Shown one piece after another: positions 1 through 6,563 of a stretch of 7,970 nucleotides of DNA (positions are counted from its first letter, which is position 1; each line of letters opens with the position of its first letter). Source of the stretch: an uncultured Massilia sp. (lineage in GTDB: Bacteria > Pseudomonadota > Gammaproteobacteria > Burkholderiales > Burkholderiaceae); NCBI GenBank assembly GCA_946886065.1, contig CAMPHU010000210.1:1-7970 (forward strand), in the 5' to 3' direction. The position numbers were made by a program, and so were the translations under genes. Below the pieces are notes generated by a model. It made no database searches, was not told where the DNA came from, and worked only from the letters and a program-made list of their open reading frames with translations.

Positions 1-185
1 GCCGGGCGCAGGTCGAGACCATCGGCAAGACCGGGGTCGAGATGGAGGCGCTCACGGCGGTGCAGGTGGGGCTGCTGACGATTTACGACATGTGCAAGGC
101 GGCCGACCGTGGCATGGTGATGACCAATGTGCGGGTGCTGGAGAAGCACGGCGGCAAGAGCGGGGACTGGACTGCCGAGCTTTAA
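1..185 (+). CDS. moaC: Cyclic pyranopterin monophosphate synthase MoaC, 3' end only
   Basis: Partial gene: the first full codon in frame begins at base 3, leaving the last 60 residues and a TAA stop. MoaC works with MoaA in the first step of molybdenum cofactor synthesis, converting the cyclic GTP-derived intermediate to cyclic pyranopterin monophosphate in the cytoplasm. The visible part carries the family's most conserved blocks: [24 protein letters not shown] and the C-terminal [10 protein letters not shown]. The Glu of EMEAL and the Asp and Lys of YDMCK correspond to the conserved active-site residues of the family. The C-terminus ends at the usual place, so only the 5' part is missing because of the window edge. 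The next gene starts 46 bases downstream on the same strand and could be co-transcribed, though no shared function is evident. Confidence 0.95.
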   Translation, partial: RAQVETIGKTGVEMEALTAVQVGLLTIYDMCKAADRGMVMTNVRVLEKHGGKSGDWTAEL

Positions 186-231
186 GGCGATAGCGCCGCA
201 GGTGCATCCAACACGATTTCCAAGGCACAGC

Positions 232-537
232 ATGAGCGGGTCACCGGCACGGACGCTTCTCGAAGCGGCACGCACACACTGGAAAAGTTTTTTACCTGCG
301 TGGCTGTTTCCTATAGTTTTCTTGCACGGAGGCCTGCTTGCCGACCGATTCGGGCATCCATTCCTCTTTTTCTGCTTTGTTGCCGCCCCCTTGTTCTTTT
401 GGAGTGGCAATCGTGCGAGCAAGCCATGGACAGCGAAACAAATCACCTATTGGCAAGGGGTTTTCTGGGGCATGCTCGTGCCGTTTTCGGTGTGGACCAT
501 GGCGGTGTTCTCACGCCTTATCTACCTGGACTGCTGA
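232..537 (+). CDS. Small three-helix membrane protein, unknown function
   Basis: I do not recognise this 101-residue protein. The ATG at 232 is chosen because an AAGG sits about six bases upstream and because the longer reading from 127 would run through the end of moaC and add a non-hydrophobic, Arg-rich stretch. Three hydrophobic segments are visible: about residues 18-37 (LPAWLFPIVFLHGGLLA), 42-58 (HPFLFFCFVAAPLFFW) and 73-98 (WQGVFWGMLVPFSVWTMAVF). The loop between segments two and three is basic (RASKPWTAK), which suggests it faces the cytoplasm. The protein is rich in Phe and Trp and ends in a lone Cys. Codon use is visibly richer in A/T at third positions (ttt, ttc, cct, cta) than in flanking genes, a hint of different origin or weak expression. 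It lies between moaC and an RtcB-like gene. No terminator is evident after it. It is probably a real inner-membrane protein, but no function can be given. Confidence 0.65.
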   Translation: MSGSPARTLLEAARTHWKSFLPAWLFPIVFLHGGLLADRFGHPFLFFCFVAAPLFFWSGNRASKPWTAKQITYWQGVFWGMLVPFSVWTMAVFSRLIYLDC

Positions 538-645
538 CAGGTGCGAGGTGGACCATCCTCCTCCCCAAGTTCTTGAGATTGGTTCTTCGCAAGCCATTGC
601 CCAACGATTCAGCGCACGCCGCACCATGGTTCCACGCCCGGGCGC

Positions 646-674
646 TTGATACGGCTTTCTATTAATGCAATAAT
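646..674 (+). promoter_or_regulatory. Sigma-70-type promoter for the RtcB-like gene
   Basis: The -35 is TTGATA (646-651) and the -10 is AATAAT (669-674), each matching consensus at five of six positions, with the ideal 17-base spacer. The predicted start of transcription is near 681, giving a leader of about 80 bases before the ATG at 764. The leader contains a small hairpin (GGCGT, TCTG loop, ACGCC; 734-747) just upstream of the likely ribosome site. The rest of the 538-763 gap holds nothing else I can name. Confidence 0.6.
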
Positions 675-763
675 CCGCCTTCCTTCCTGACTGCTGCTGC
701 ACGAAGGCTCCGTTCCGGCACCCTGGTCGCCGGGGCGTTCTGACGCCTACATTGAAAGCAGCC

Positions 764-2152
764 ATGTCGACTTTTCCCCGACTCGTCAAAGCCTTCCGCC
801 GCGAAGGCATCGCCGTCGATTATTCGGACGGCATCTACCGTATCTCCAACGAGCACGCCAGCGCCCAGGTCCTGCTGCCGGCCACGCTCCCCCTCGAGCA
901 GAAGGCCGTGCGCCAGTTGCTCGACTTCGCCGCGGTGCGCTCGCCCGACAGCCACCATGGCGTCTGCCGCGCCTGCGCCACGCCGGATTTCCATCCCGGC
1001 TCCATTGCGCCGGTCGGCAGCGTCGTCGCCACCGATGCGGATTTCGTCATTCCCGCCGCGATCGGCACCGACATCAATTGCGGCATGCGGCTGGTGACCA
1101 CCGGCCTGAAAAAGGCGGCTGTGGAACCGCTCAAGGCTGCGCTGGTGCAGCGCCTGACCCGCGTCCTGCTCGATAACGGCCGCGACGTCCCGGTACGCAG
1201 CGCCGCCTTCCGCGCCCTGTTCGACGACGGACCCGCCGGATTCATCGACTGCTTGCGGGACGAGGGGTTGTGGGCCAGCGTGGACCGCCGGCGCCTCGCG
1301 GACGAACTGGCGGCCTGCGTCAGCCTGGCGGATTTCGATGGCCGCTCCGCCTACGCCCCGGAGGCGCTGGTGGGCAGCCGCGAGACGATCCGCGATCCCA
1401 ACCTCGGCACGCCGGGCGCCGGCAACCACTTCGTGGAATTGCAGGTGGTCGACGAAGTGTTCGACCGCCATGCAGCCTTCGCCGCCGGCCTGGCAGTGGG
1501 CGACGTGGTGGTCATGATCCATTCGGGCAGCCGCGATGTCGGCTTCTTTGTCGGCCGGCGCTGGATGGACCGGGCACGGGCTGAATGGCCTGCCGGCCTC
1601 AAGCATCCGCAAAGCGGGCTGTACGGCTTGAGCGGACCGTTGGCGCACGAATACCTGAGCGCGATGGGCACGGCGGCGCGCTATGCGTGGGCCAACCGGG
1701 TAGTCCTGGCCGAACTGGTACGCAAGGAGGTCGCCGAACTCGCCGGCGGCAATTCGCGTCTCGTGGTCGACGTTCCGCATAACGTGGTGCTGGCGGAACA
1801 AGGGATGAACATCCACCGCAAGGGCGCCACGCCGGCCCGGCATGGCGAGCTTGCGCTCATCCCCGGTTCGATGGGCGACGCCTCGTACTTGGTGCGCGGC
1901 CTGGGAAATCCGGAATGGCTCTGGTCATGCAGCCACGGCGCCGGCCGCAGTGTGCGGCGCCAGGAAGTAAGGCGCATGTCCGGTGCGCCGTCGGACGGCA
2001 GCTGGCAGTGCGTGAGCTTGCGCGAAGAGCGCCGGATCGAGGAAGCGCCGGCCGCCTACAAACCGATCGGTCCGGTCCTGTCCGCGCAGGAACAGGCCGG
2101 CCTGATCGATGCCGTGGTGCGATTGAAGCCGTGGGTTACGTTCAAGGCTTGA
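764..2152 (+). CDS. RtcB-family protein (3'-phosphate RNA ligase family)
   Basis: 462 residues from the ATG at 764, preceded by AAAG five bases upstream; an in-frame TTG at 752 is a less likely start. RtcB ligases join RNA 2',3'-cyclic phosphate or 3'-phosphate ends to 5'-OH ends using GTP and Mn2+. All signature blocks are present: PDFHPG (75-79 region), IGTDINCGM with metal ligands Asp103 and Cys106, GAGNHF with His222, IHSGSRD with His253, DVPHN with His339, IPGSMG, and SCSHGAGR with His391, the residue equivalent to the guanylylated His. The catalytic set therefore looks complete. It differs from E. coli RtcB (408 aa, GVDIGCGM) in its TDIN motif, a roughly 60-residue N-terminal segment without obvious RtcB likeness, and a longer middle region, so it is probably a paralogous RtcB clade whose substrate is unknown. 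No rtcR, rtcA or archease gene adjoins it. It has its own promoter and is convergent with the MerR gene 27 bases downstream. Confidence 0.88.
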   Translation: MSTFPRLVKAFRREGIAVDYSDGIYRISNEHASAQVLLPATLPLEQKAVRQLLDFAAVRSPDSHHGVCRACATPDFHPGSIAPVGSVVATDADFVIPAAIGTDINCGMRLVTTGLKKAAVEPLKAALVQRLTRVLLDNGRDVPVRSAAFRALFDDGPAGFIDCLRDEGLWASVDRRRLADELAACVSLADFDGRSAYAPEALVGSRETIRDPNLGTPGAGNHFVELQVVDEVFDRHAAFAAGLAVGDVVVMIHSGSRDVGFFVGRRWMDRARAEWPAGLKHPQSGLYGLSGPLAHEYLSAMGTAARYAWANRVVLAELVRKEVAELAGGNSRLVVDVPHNVVLAEQGMNIHRKGATPARHGELALIPGSMGDASYLVRGLGNPEWLWSCSHGAGRSVRRQEVRRMSGAPSDGSWQCVSLREERRIEEAPAAYKPIGPVLSAQEQAGLIDAVVRLKPWVTFKA

Positions 2153-2164
2153 GCGCCACAGGCA

Positions 2165-2178
2165 TGCGGCTGGCCGCA
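2165..2178. other. Short palindrome between convergent genes
   Basis: TGCGGC-TG-GCCGCA is a perfect 6-bp inverted repeat in the 27-base gap between the stop codons of the RtcB-like gene and the MerR-type gene. No T-tract follows on either strand, so it is not a standard intrinsic terminator. It may only slow readthrough, or may be chance in GC-rich DNA. Confidence 0.3.
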
Positions 2179-2179
2179 G

Positions 2180-3151
2180 TCAGGCTTGCCGCCGCTCCGG
2201 CAGCGGCAATCCTTCCGCAATCGCCAGCCGCTCCATCGCGTCTTCCAGGATGACGCGGGCCTGCCCCGACGCCCTTGCCAGCAGGGCGTGCAGGTCGGCG
2301 TCTTCGGGATTGCGCGAGGCACACTGCACGCTGTAGCGCTCGAAGCTGCCGACCATCATCAACAGGTCCGACAAGTGGCGCGGGCACTCGCAGCTCAGGC
2401 GGTCGCTGGCGGTGGTGATCGTGACCAGCGCGTCCTCGTCGAAGCGGCGCGGCGTGATCGCCGGTTCCGCGCCCGGTTCAGCCAGCGGCAAGCGCTGTCC
2501 GCCCAGCGCGGAGCGGCACAACAGCGCCAGCTCGCTCAAATCGGCCGGGACACGCGCCACCAGGCAGCCCTGGGCGCGCAGCGCGCGGATGGTGGCGCTG
2601 GGACAAAACCGGTACAGCACGACCGTCGCCGCCGCGTCCACCCGTTCGCGGGCGGCCGCCACCAGCGGCAGGACGCTGTCGTCCAGCTCGGACATTTCGA
2701 TCACCAGCGCGTCCGCGTCGGTCCCCGCAGGCAGTGCGGTCAGCTGGTCGAGACTGGCGCAATGGCCGCGCACATCGAGCCCGGCCGCCTCCCGGCCCAT
2801 GGCGGCCAGGCGCCGCGCCAGCATGTTACTGACCAGGACCACACGCACCGGCGTCGCCGCGGGCGCCAGTGCTTGCTGGTTCAAGCCGAGCATGGATTGC
2901 AGCTGTTCCCGGCTCAGCCCGGCCAGCACGCCGATCGAATGCCCCTGGTCCACCAGCTGCTTGAGCAGGCCCAGGCGCGCCACCTGTTCAGCGGAATACA
3001 GGCGCTGCCCGCGCTCGGAACGCTGGGCGTCCGACAAACTGTAGCGGCGCTCCCAGACGCGCAAGGTTTCGACCGGCAAACCTGCCAGGCGGGCTGCCGC
3101 GCCCGTGCGGTACATGATGCGTTCTTGTCCCGACCTGATCGATGAATCCAT
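2180..3151 (-). CDS. MerR-family transcriptional regulator with a Rossmann-like sensor region
   Basis: 323 residues from the ATG at 3151, chosen because AGGGA lies seven bases upstream; an upstream ATG at 3199 would add 16 residues but has no clear ribosome site. Residues 14-82 form a MerR-type winged helix: MYRTGAAARLAGLPVETLRVWERRY, then the wing ending GQRLYS, then VARLGLLKQLVDQGHSIG. After a linker, residues about 102-220 alternate strands and helices (VRVVLVSN, ADALVIEMSELD, AATVVLYRFC, CLVARVPADL), resembling the cobalamin-binding Rossmann fold of CarH/LitR-type regulators. I do not find the EH or DxHxxG signatures needed to bind B12, so light or B12 sensing is not supported. The C-terminal quarter is helical and begins with CECPRHLSDLL, a Cys-x-Cys-Pro motif. 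The gene is divergent from a fasciclin gene, its most likely target along with itself. Confidence 0.85.
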   Translation of the reverse strand: MDSSIRSGQERIMYRTGAAARLAGLPVETLRVWERRYSLSDAQRSERGQRLYSAEQVARLGLLKQLVDQGHSIGVLAGLSREQLQSMLGLNQQALAPAATPVRVVLVSNMLARRLAAMGREAAGLDVRGHCASLDQLTALPAGTDADALVIEMSELDDSVLPLVAAARERVDAAATVVLYRFCPSATIRALRAQGCLVARVPADLSELALLCRSALGGQRLPLAEPGAEPAITPRRFDEDALVTITTASDRLSCECPRHLSDLLMMVGSFERYSVQCASRNPEDADLHALLARASGQARVILEDAMERLAIAEGLPLPERRQA

Positions 3152-3170
3152 GACAATGTCCCTAAATTGA

Positions 3171-3199
3171 ACCATAATTATCGCGAAGTATAGCGTCAA
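3171..3199 (-). promoter_or_regulatory. Candidate promoter for the MerR-type gene
   Basis: On the - strand TTGACG (3199-3194) is followed after 17 bases by TATGGT (3176-3171). The -35 matches consensus at five of six positions, the -10 at four. The transcript would start near 3164, leaving a very short leader just covering the AGGGA ribosome site at 3163-3159. A better -10 hexamer, TATACT (3192-3187), lies nearby but lacks a correctly placed -35, so the assignment is tentative. Confidence 0.35.
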
Positions 3200-3203
3200 A
3201 CCT

Positions 3204-3232
3204 TAGACAATCGCGTTCGACTGTCCTACATT
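3204..3232 (+). promoter_or_regulatory. Promoter for the fasciclin gene
   Basis: TAGACA (3204-3209) and TACATT (3227-3232) are separated by 17 bases, matching consensus at five and four of six positions. Transcription would start near 3239, some 45 bases before the ATG at 3284. The weak -10 and the dyad in the spacer suggest activator-dependent or otherwise controlled expression. Confidence 0.45.
3206..3225. promoter_or_regulatory. Imperfect dyad, candidate MerR operator
   Basis: GACAaTCG and CGAcTGTC are arranged around a 4-base centre, with seven of ten positions of each half matching. The dyad overlaps the -35 and fills most of the spacer of the fasciclin promoter, where MerR-family proteins typically bind. 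It also lies seven bases upstream of the candidate -35 of the MerR-type gene, so one bound protein could control both. The match is imperfect and the assignment is an inference from position. Confidence 0.35.
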
Positions 3233-3283
3233 GGCATGCATGCAGCTCGCCCGAGCTGTTCACCCACCCAACCGGAGCATGCA

Positions 3284-3736
3284 ATGAAGACCTCTCTTGT
3301 CGCACTTCCCCTGGCATTCGCTTTCGCTACCGCACAGGCCGCAGACATCGTCGATACCGCGAAATCGGCCGGCTCGTTCAACACCCTGGTGACCGCCGTG
3401 CAGGCAGCCGGCCTGGTCGATACGCTGAAGGGGCCGGGGCCGTTCACGGTGTTCGCGCCCACCGACGCGGCCTTCGCCAAGATCCCGAAAGCCAAGCTCG
3501 ATGCACTGCTCAAGGACAAGGACGCGCTGGCCAAGGTCCTCACCTACCACGTCGTGCCGGGCACGGTGAAGGCAGCCGACGTCAAGCCCGGCGAGGTCAA
3601 GACCGTCGAAGGCAGCACGGTCAAGGTCGCCATGCGCGGCGGCAAGGTCATGATCGATAACGCCCACGTCACCAAGACCGACATCGTGGCCGACAACGGC
3701 GTGATCCATGTGATCGACGCCGTGATCATGCCGTAA
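3284..3736 (+). CDS. Secreted single-domain fasciclin (FAS1) protein
   Basis: 150 residues from the ATG at 3284, with GGAG six bases upstream; an in-frame ATG at 3236 lacks a ribosome site and would spoil the signal peptide. Residues 1-19 are a signal peptide (MKTSL, an Ala/Phe/Leu core, AQA before the cut), so the product is exported to the periplasm or beyond. The rest is one complete FAS1 domain: [12 protein letters not shown] at the start, the first conserved box [11 protein letters not shown] at 54-64, YHVVPG at 88-93 and the closing box [14 protein letters not shown] at 137-150. FAS1 proteins are generally adhesion or cell-surface proteins; the bacterial role is mostly undefined. There is no lipobox, membrane anchor or second domain. 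The gene has its own promoter and terminator, so it is a single-gene unit probably controlled by the divergent MerR-type regulator. Confidence 0.9.
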   Translation: MKTSLVALPLAFAFATAQAADIVDTAKSAGSFNTLVTAVQAAGLVDTLKGPGPFTVFAPTDAAFAKIPKAKLDALLKDKDALAKVLTYHVVPGTVKAADVKPGEVKTVEGSTVKVAMRGGKVMIDNAHVTKTDIVADNGVIHVIDAVIMP

Positions 3737-3758
3737 GCAGGCACTTTTTTCTCCTCGT

Positions 3759-3799
3759 CCGCCGCCCCGCCGTTCCCCCCGGCGCCGCGGCGGTTTTTT
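3759..3799 (+). terminator. Rho-independent terminator of the fasciclin gene
   Basis: CCGCCGC (3759-3765) pairs with GCGGCGG (3787-3793), with an inner stem CGCCG/CGGCG (3768-3772 with 3780-3784), followed directly by six T. It begins 22 bases after the fasciclin stop codon. Confidence 0.8.
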
Positions 3800-3904
3800 A
3801 TTTCCACCGGATTTTGCGCGATGAGCCAATTTCATGTCGCGTGGTAAATTGCTGGCCTGCGTGCACGGCGCCCCGCCGGGCACGAACATGACCAAGAGGA
3901 TGGA

Positions 3905-5959
3905 ATGAGATTGCATTTGCTGACGATGGCGGCCGCCACCCTGGCCGCCGGCACCGCAATGGCCGCGCCGCGCGGCTTTACCGTCGAAGACCTGGTGAAC
4001 ATGGAGCGGGTGGGCAGCCCGGCCGTGTCGCCGGACGCCACGCGCGTGGTCTATACCGTGCGCAGCACGGACATGAAGAAAAACCGCGGCCATACCGAGC
4101 TGTGGCTGGTCGACCTGCGCGCCGACAAGCCCGTGCCGAAGCGCCTGGCCGGCCACAGCACGAGCAGCACCGACCCGGAATGGTCGCCGTCGGGCGACGC
4201 CGTGTACTTCCTGTCGACCCGCTCGGGCTCGTCGCAGGTGTGGCGCCAGCCAGCCGGCGGCGGCAAGCCGGTCCAGGTGACCAACTTGCCGCTCGACGTC
4301 GACAGCTTCCGCGTGGCGCCGAGCGGCGACCGCCTGGCCTTCAGCATGGCGGTGTTCCGCGATTGCGCGGACCTGGCCTGCACCAAGGACCGCCTGGCCG
4401 CCAAGGAAAAGGACAAGGCCACCGGCAAGGTCTATGACCGCCTGTTCGTGCGCCACTGGGATACCTGGCTTGATCACCGCAACAACGTGCTGTTCTCGGC
4501 GCCGCTGGATAAATCGGGCAAGGCCGGCGGTTCGCCGGTCAGCCTGTCGGGTTCGCTCGATGGCGACGTGCCGTCCAAGCCCTTCGGCGACCGCGAGGAA
4601 TTCCGCTTCAGCCCGGACGGCAAGACCGTCGTCTTCTCGGTGCGCATCGCCGGCAAGACCGAAGCCTGGTCGACCAACTTCGACCTGTACACCGTGCCGG
4701 CCGCGGGCGGCAGCGCGCCGCGCAACCTGACGGCGGACAATCCGGCCTGGGACACCAAGGGCGTGTTCTCGCCGGACGGCCGCACCCTCGCCTACCTGGC
4801 GATGGCGCGTCCGGGCTTCGAGGCCGACCGCTTCCAGATCATGCTGATGGACCTGGCCACCGGCCAGAAGCGCCCGCTGGCGGCCGACTGGGACCGCTCG
4901 GCCGGCAACCTGCAATGGCGCGCCGACGGCCAGGCGCTGATCGTCGACGCCGAAGACGTCGGCCAGCACCGCCTGTTCTCGATCGACGTCGGCAGCGGCA
5001 AGGTGACGGCGCTCACCGGCAAGGGCGCGATCGGCGCCTTCGACGCGCGCGGCGATACCGTCGCCTATACGCTGGCGAACCTGGCCTCGGGCGCGCAGCT
5101 GTACACGATGAAGCTGGATGGGCAGGCGAAACAGCTGACCGACCTGAACAGCGCGCGCCTGAAGGACGTGCGCTGGGGCGAGTACGAGCAGTTCTCGTTC
5201 ACGGGCGCCAATGGCGACACCGTCTACGGCCACGTGATGAAACCCTGGAACGCGGAACCCGGCAAGAAGTATCCGGTCGCCTTCCTGGTGCACGGCGGTC
5301 CGCAGGGCAGCTTCGGCAACGGCTGGAGCTACCGCTGGAACCCGCAGGTGTACGCGGGGGCGGGCTATGCAACCGTGTTCATCGACTTCCATGGGTCGAC
5401 CGGCTACGGCCAGAAGTTCACGGACTCGATCAGCAACGACTGGGGCGGCAAGCCGCTGGTCGACCTGCAGAAGGGCCTGGAGGCGGCGACCGCCAAGTTC
5501 CCCTGGCTGGACCGCGAGCGCAGCTGCGCGCTGGGCGCGTCCTACGGCGGCTACATGATGAACTGGATCGCGGGGAACTGGGCGGACGGCTTCCGCTGCA
5601 TCGTCAACCACGACGGGGTGTTCGATACGCGCGGCATGGCGTATTCGACCGAGGAGCAGTGGTTCACCGACTGGGAAAGCGGCGGCCCCTACTTCAAGGT
5701 GCCGGAGAACCACGAGCGCTTCAACCCGGTGCACCATGTGAACAAGTGGAAGACACCGATGCTGGTGATCCAGGGCGACCTGGACTTCCGCATCCCGACG
5801 GCGCAGGCACTAGGGACCTTCACGGCGCTGCAGCGCAAGGGCATCGAGAGCAAGCTGCTGGTGTTCCCGGATGAGAACCACTGGGTGCTCAAGCCGGCCA
5901 ACTCGCTGCAGTGGCATCACACCGTGATCGACTGGCTCGACCACTACCTGAAACGCTGA
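3905..5959 (+). CDS. Exported S9-family serine peptidase (dipeptidyl peptidase 5-like)
   Basis: 684 residues, close to the usual length of bacterial DPP5-like S9 enzymes, which release dipeptides from peptide N-termini in the periplasm. AAGAGGA ends four bases before the ATG. Residues 1-20 form a signal peptide (cut after AMA). Residues about 25-430 are a beta-propeller with repeated PAVSPDATRVVY, PEWSPSGDAVYF, RFSPDGKTVVF and VFSPDGRTLAYL blade motifs; Cys154 and Cys159 are a close pair that could form a disulfide. Residues about 430-684 are the alpha/beta hydrolase: HGGP at 463-466, the nucleophile Ser546 in GASYGGYMMNW, Asp627 in GDLDFRIP and His659 in DENHWVLKP, so the triad is complete. 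Exact specificity cannot be read from sequence; acylaminoacyl or other dipeptidyl activity is possible. Upstream I see only an extended -10 (TGG then TAAATT, 3842-3850) without a convincing -35. The fasciclin terminator separates it from that gene. Confidence 0.92.
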   Translation: MRLHLLTMAAATLAAGTAMAAPRGFTVEDLVNMERVGSPAVSPDATRVVYTVRSTDMKKNRGHTELWLVDLRADKPVPKRLAGHSTSSTDPEWSPSGDAVYFLSTRSGSSQVWRQPAGGGKPVQVTNLPLDVDSFRVAPSGDRLAFSMAVFRDCADLACTKDRLAAKEKDKATGKVYDRLFVRHWDTWLDHRNNVLFSAPLDKSGKAGGSPVSLSGSLDGDVPSKPFGDREEFRFSPDGKTVVFSVRIAGKTEAWSTNFDLYTVPAAGGSAPRNLTADNPAWDTKGVFSPDGRTLAYLAMARPGFEADRFQIMLMDLATGQKRPLAADWDRSAGNLQWRADGQALIVDAEDVGQHRLFSIDVGSGKVTALTGKGAIGAFDARGDTVAYTLANLASGAQLYTMKLDGQAKQLTDLNSARLKDVRWGEYEQFSFTGANGDTVYGHVMKPWNAEPGKKYPVAFLVHGGPQGSFGNGWSYRWNPQVYAGAGYATVFIDFHGSTGYGQKFTDSISNDWGGKPLVDLQKGLEAATAKFPWLDRERSCALGASYGGYMMNWIAGNWADGFRCIVNHDGVFDTRGMAYSTEEQWFTDWESGGPYFKVPENHERFNPVHHVNKWKTPMLVIQGDLDFRIPTAQALGTFTALQRKGIESKLLVFPDENHWVLKPANSLQWHHTVIDWLDHYLKR

Positions 5960-5978
5960 GCGCGCAGCGCTGAAATGC

Positions 5979-6010
5979 AAAAAAGCCCGCAGCGAGCTGC
6001 GGGCTTTCTT
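5979..6010. terminator. Bidirectional terminator between the S9 peptidase and pilin genes
   Basis: AAAGCCCGCAGC (5982-5993) and GCTGCGGGCTTT (5996-6007) form a perfect 12-bp inverted repeat around GA. A T-rich run follows on the + strand and the A-tract at 5979-5984 gives six T on the - strand, so it can end both the peptidase transcript and the convergent pilin transcript. Confidence 0.88.
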
Positions 6011-6028
6011 GTTCCTGCCAGGCGGGGA

Positions 6029-6532
6029 TTACTCTGCCGGCGGGGTCGACGGGGTGCTCGGTGCTTCAACGCTGTTCTTCTCGAACGCGGTCACGACGGC
6101 GTCGTTCTCGGTGATGCTGGTTGCTGCGTCGATGTCCCAGGTCACGTTGGTGGCATTCAGGCTCGGGGTGAATTTCACCAGCTTGCCTTCGGTGCCTTTG
6201 CCGATGTCAGCCAGGGTGATGGTGATCACGCCGTTGCCGGTCACGGTCACGTCGGTCACTTCCTTGGTGTCGGTGAAGGCCGGGAACAGCTCGGCGTTGT
6301 CGGTGGAGTTGCACTTGGCAACGTCGCCGGCTTCCTGGGCGCACATGGCGACGGCGGTCTTGTACGGATCAGCAGCCGACAGCGCGTTGGCAGCTTTTGC
6401 CTTGGCGGTGTAGTCGCTGTAGGCCGGGATTGCCACAGCAGCCAGGATGCCGATGATCGCGACGACGATCATCAGTTCGATCAGGGTGAAGCCGCCTTGG
6501 GCTTTTTTGGTTTGCATTTGCTTGATGTTCAT
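6029..6532 (-). CDS. pilA: Type IV pilin (PilA-like major pilin)
   Basis: 167 residues. The ATG at 6532 is chosen because GGAG lies six bases upstream; the in-frame ATG at 6538 abuts that site. The 14-residue basic leader ends KAQGG and is cut by prepilin peptidase before Phe15, giving [24 protein letters not shown] with the essential Glu at mature position 5 (Glu19). This is the class IVa N-terminal helix that anchors the subunit in the inner membrane and packs the pilus core. Cys64 and Cys74 ([12 protein letters not shown]) are close together and central, unlike the C-terminal disulfide loop of Pseudomonas and Neisseria pilins. The body is rich in Asp, Thr and Asn, and the C-terminus is a low-complexity Pro/Ser/Thr tail (from about 154). 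It is a single-gene unit with a sigma-54 promoter and a shared terminator. It could be a minor rather than major pilin, but the promoter type favours the major subunit. Confidence 0.9.
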   Translation of the reverse strand: MNIKQMQTKKAQGGFTLIELMIVVAIIGILAAVAIPAYSDYTAKAKAANALSAADPYKTAVAMCAQEAGDVAKCNSTDNAELFPAFTDTKEVTDVTVTGNGVITITLADIGKGTEGKLVKFTPSLNATNVTWDIDAATSITENDAVVTAFEKNSVEAPSTPSTPPAE

Positions 6533-6563
6533 TTTCATCTCCAGGTGTGGGGTCGGGAATCTT

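Noticed and set aside
127..231. Longer N-terminus for the small membrane protein
   Set aside because: The extension overlaps moaC in another frame and lacks a ribosome site; the ATG at 232 has a good one.
752..763. TTG start for the RtcB-like gene
   Set aside because: The ATG four codons later has a better placed A/G-rich site and fits the predicted protein as well.
662..1843. A 393-codon open frame on the - strand opposite the RtcB-like gene
   Set aside because: It is a shadow of a gene with full family motifs; it has no ribosome site and a composition typical of an antisense frame.
2186..3145. A 319-codon open frame on the + strand opposite the MerR-type gene
   Set aside because: It is dominated by Gln, Arg, His and Ala with no domain, and lies exactly opposite a recognised regulator.
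2180..3151. B12-dependent light sensor of the CarH/LitR type
   Set aside because: The domain layout is similar, but the His-containing cobalamin signatures are not found in the protein.
3233..3246. Alternating GGCATGCATGCAGC palindrome as a regulator site
   Set aside because: The short ATGCATGCA run lies downstream of the predicted start and is easily explained by chance; the dyad in the promoter spacer is a better candidate.
3260..5737. An 825-codon open frame on the - strand opposite the fasciclin and S9 peptidase genes
   Set aside because: It mirrors the codons of two well-recognised genes, crosses their terminator, is rich in Arg, His, Val and Ala typical of antisense frames in high-GC DNA, and shows no domain.
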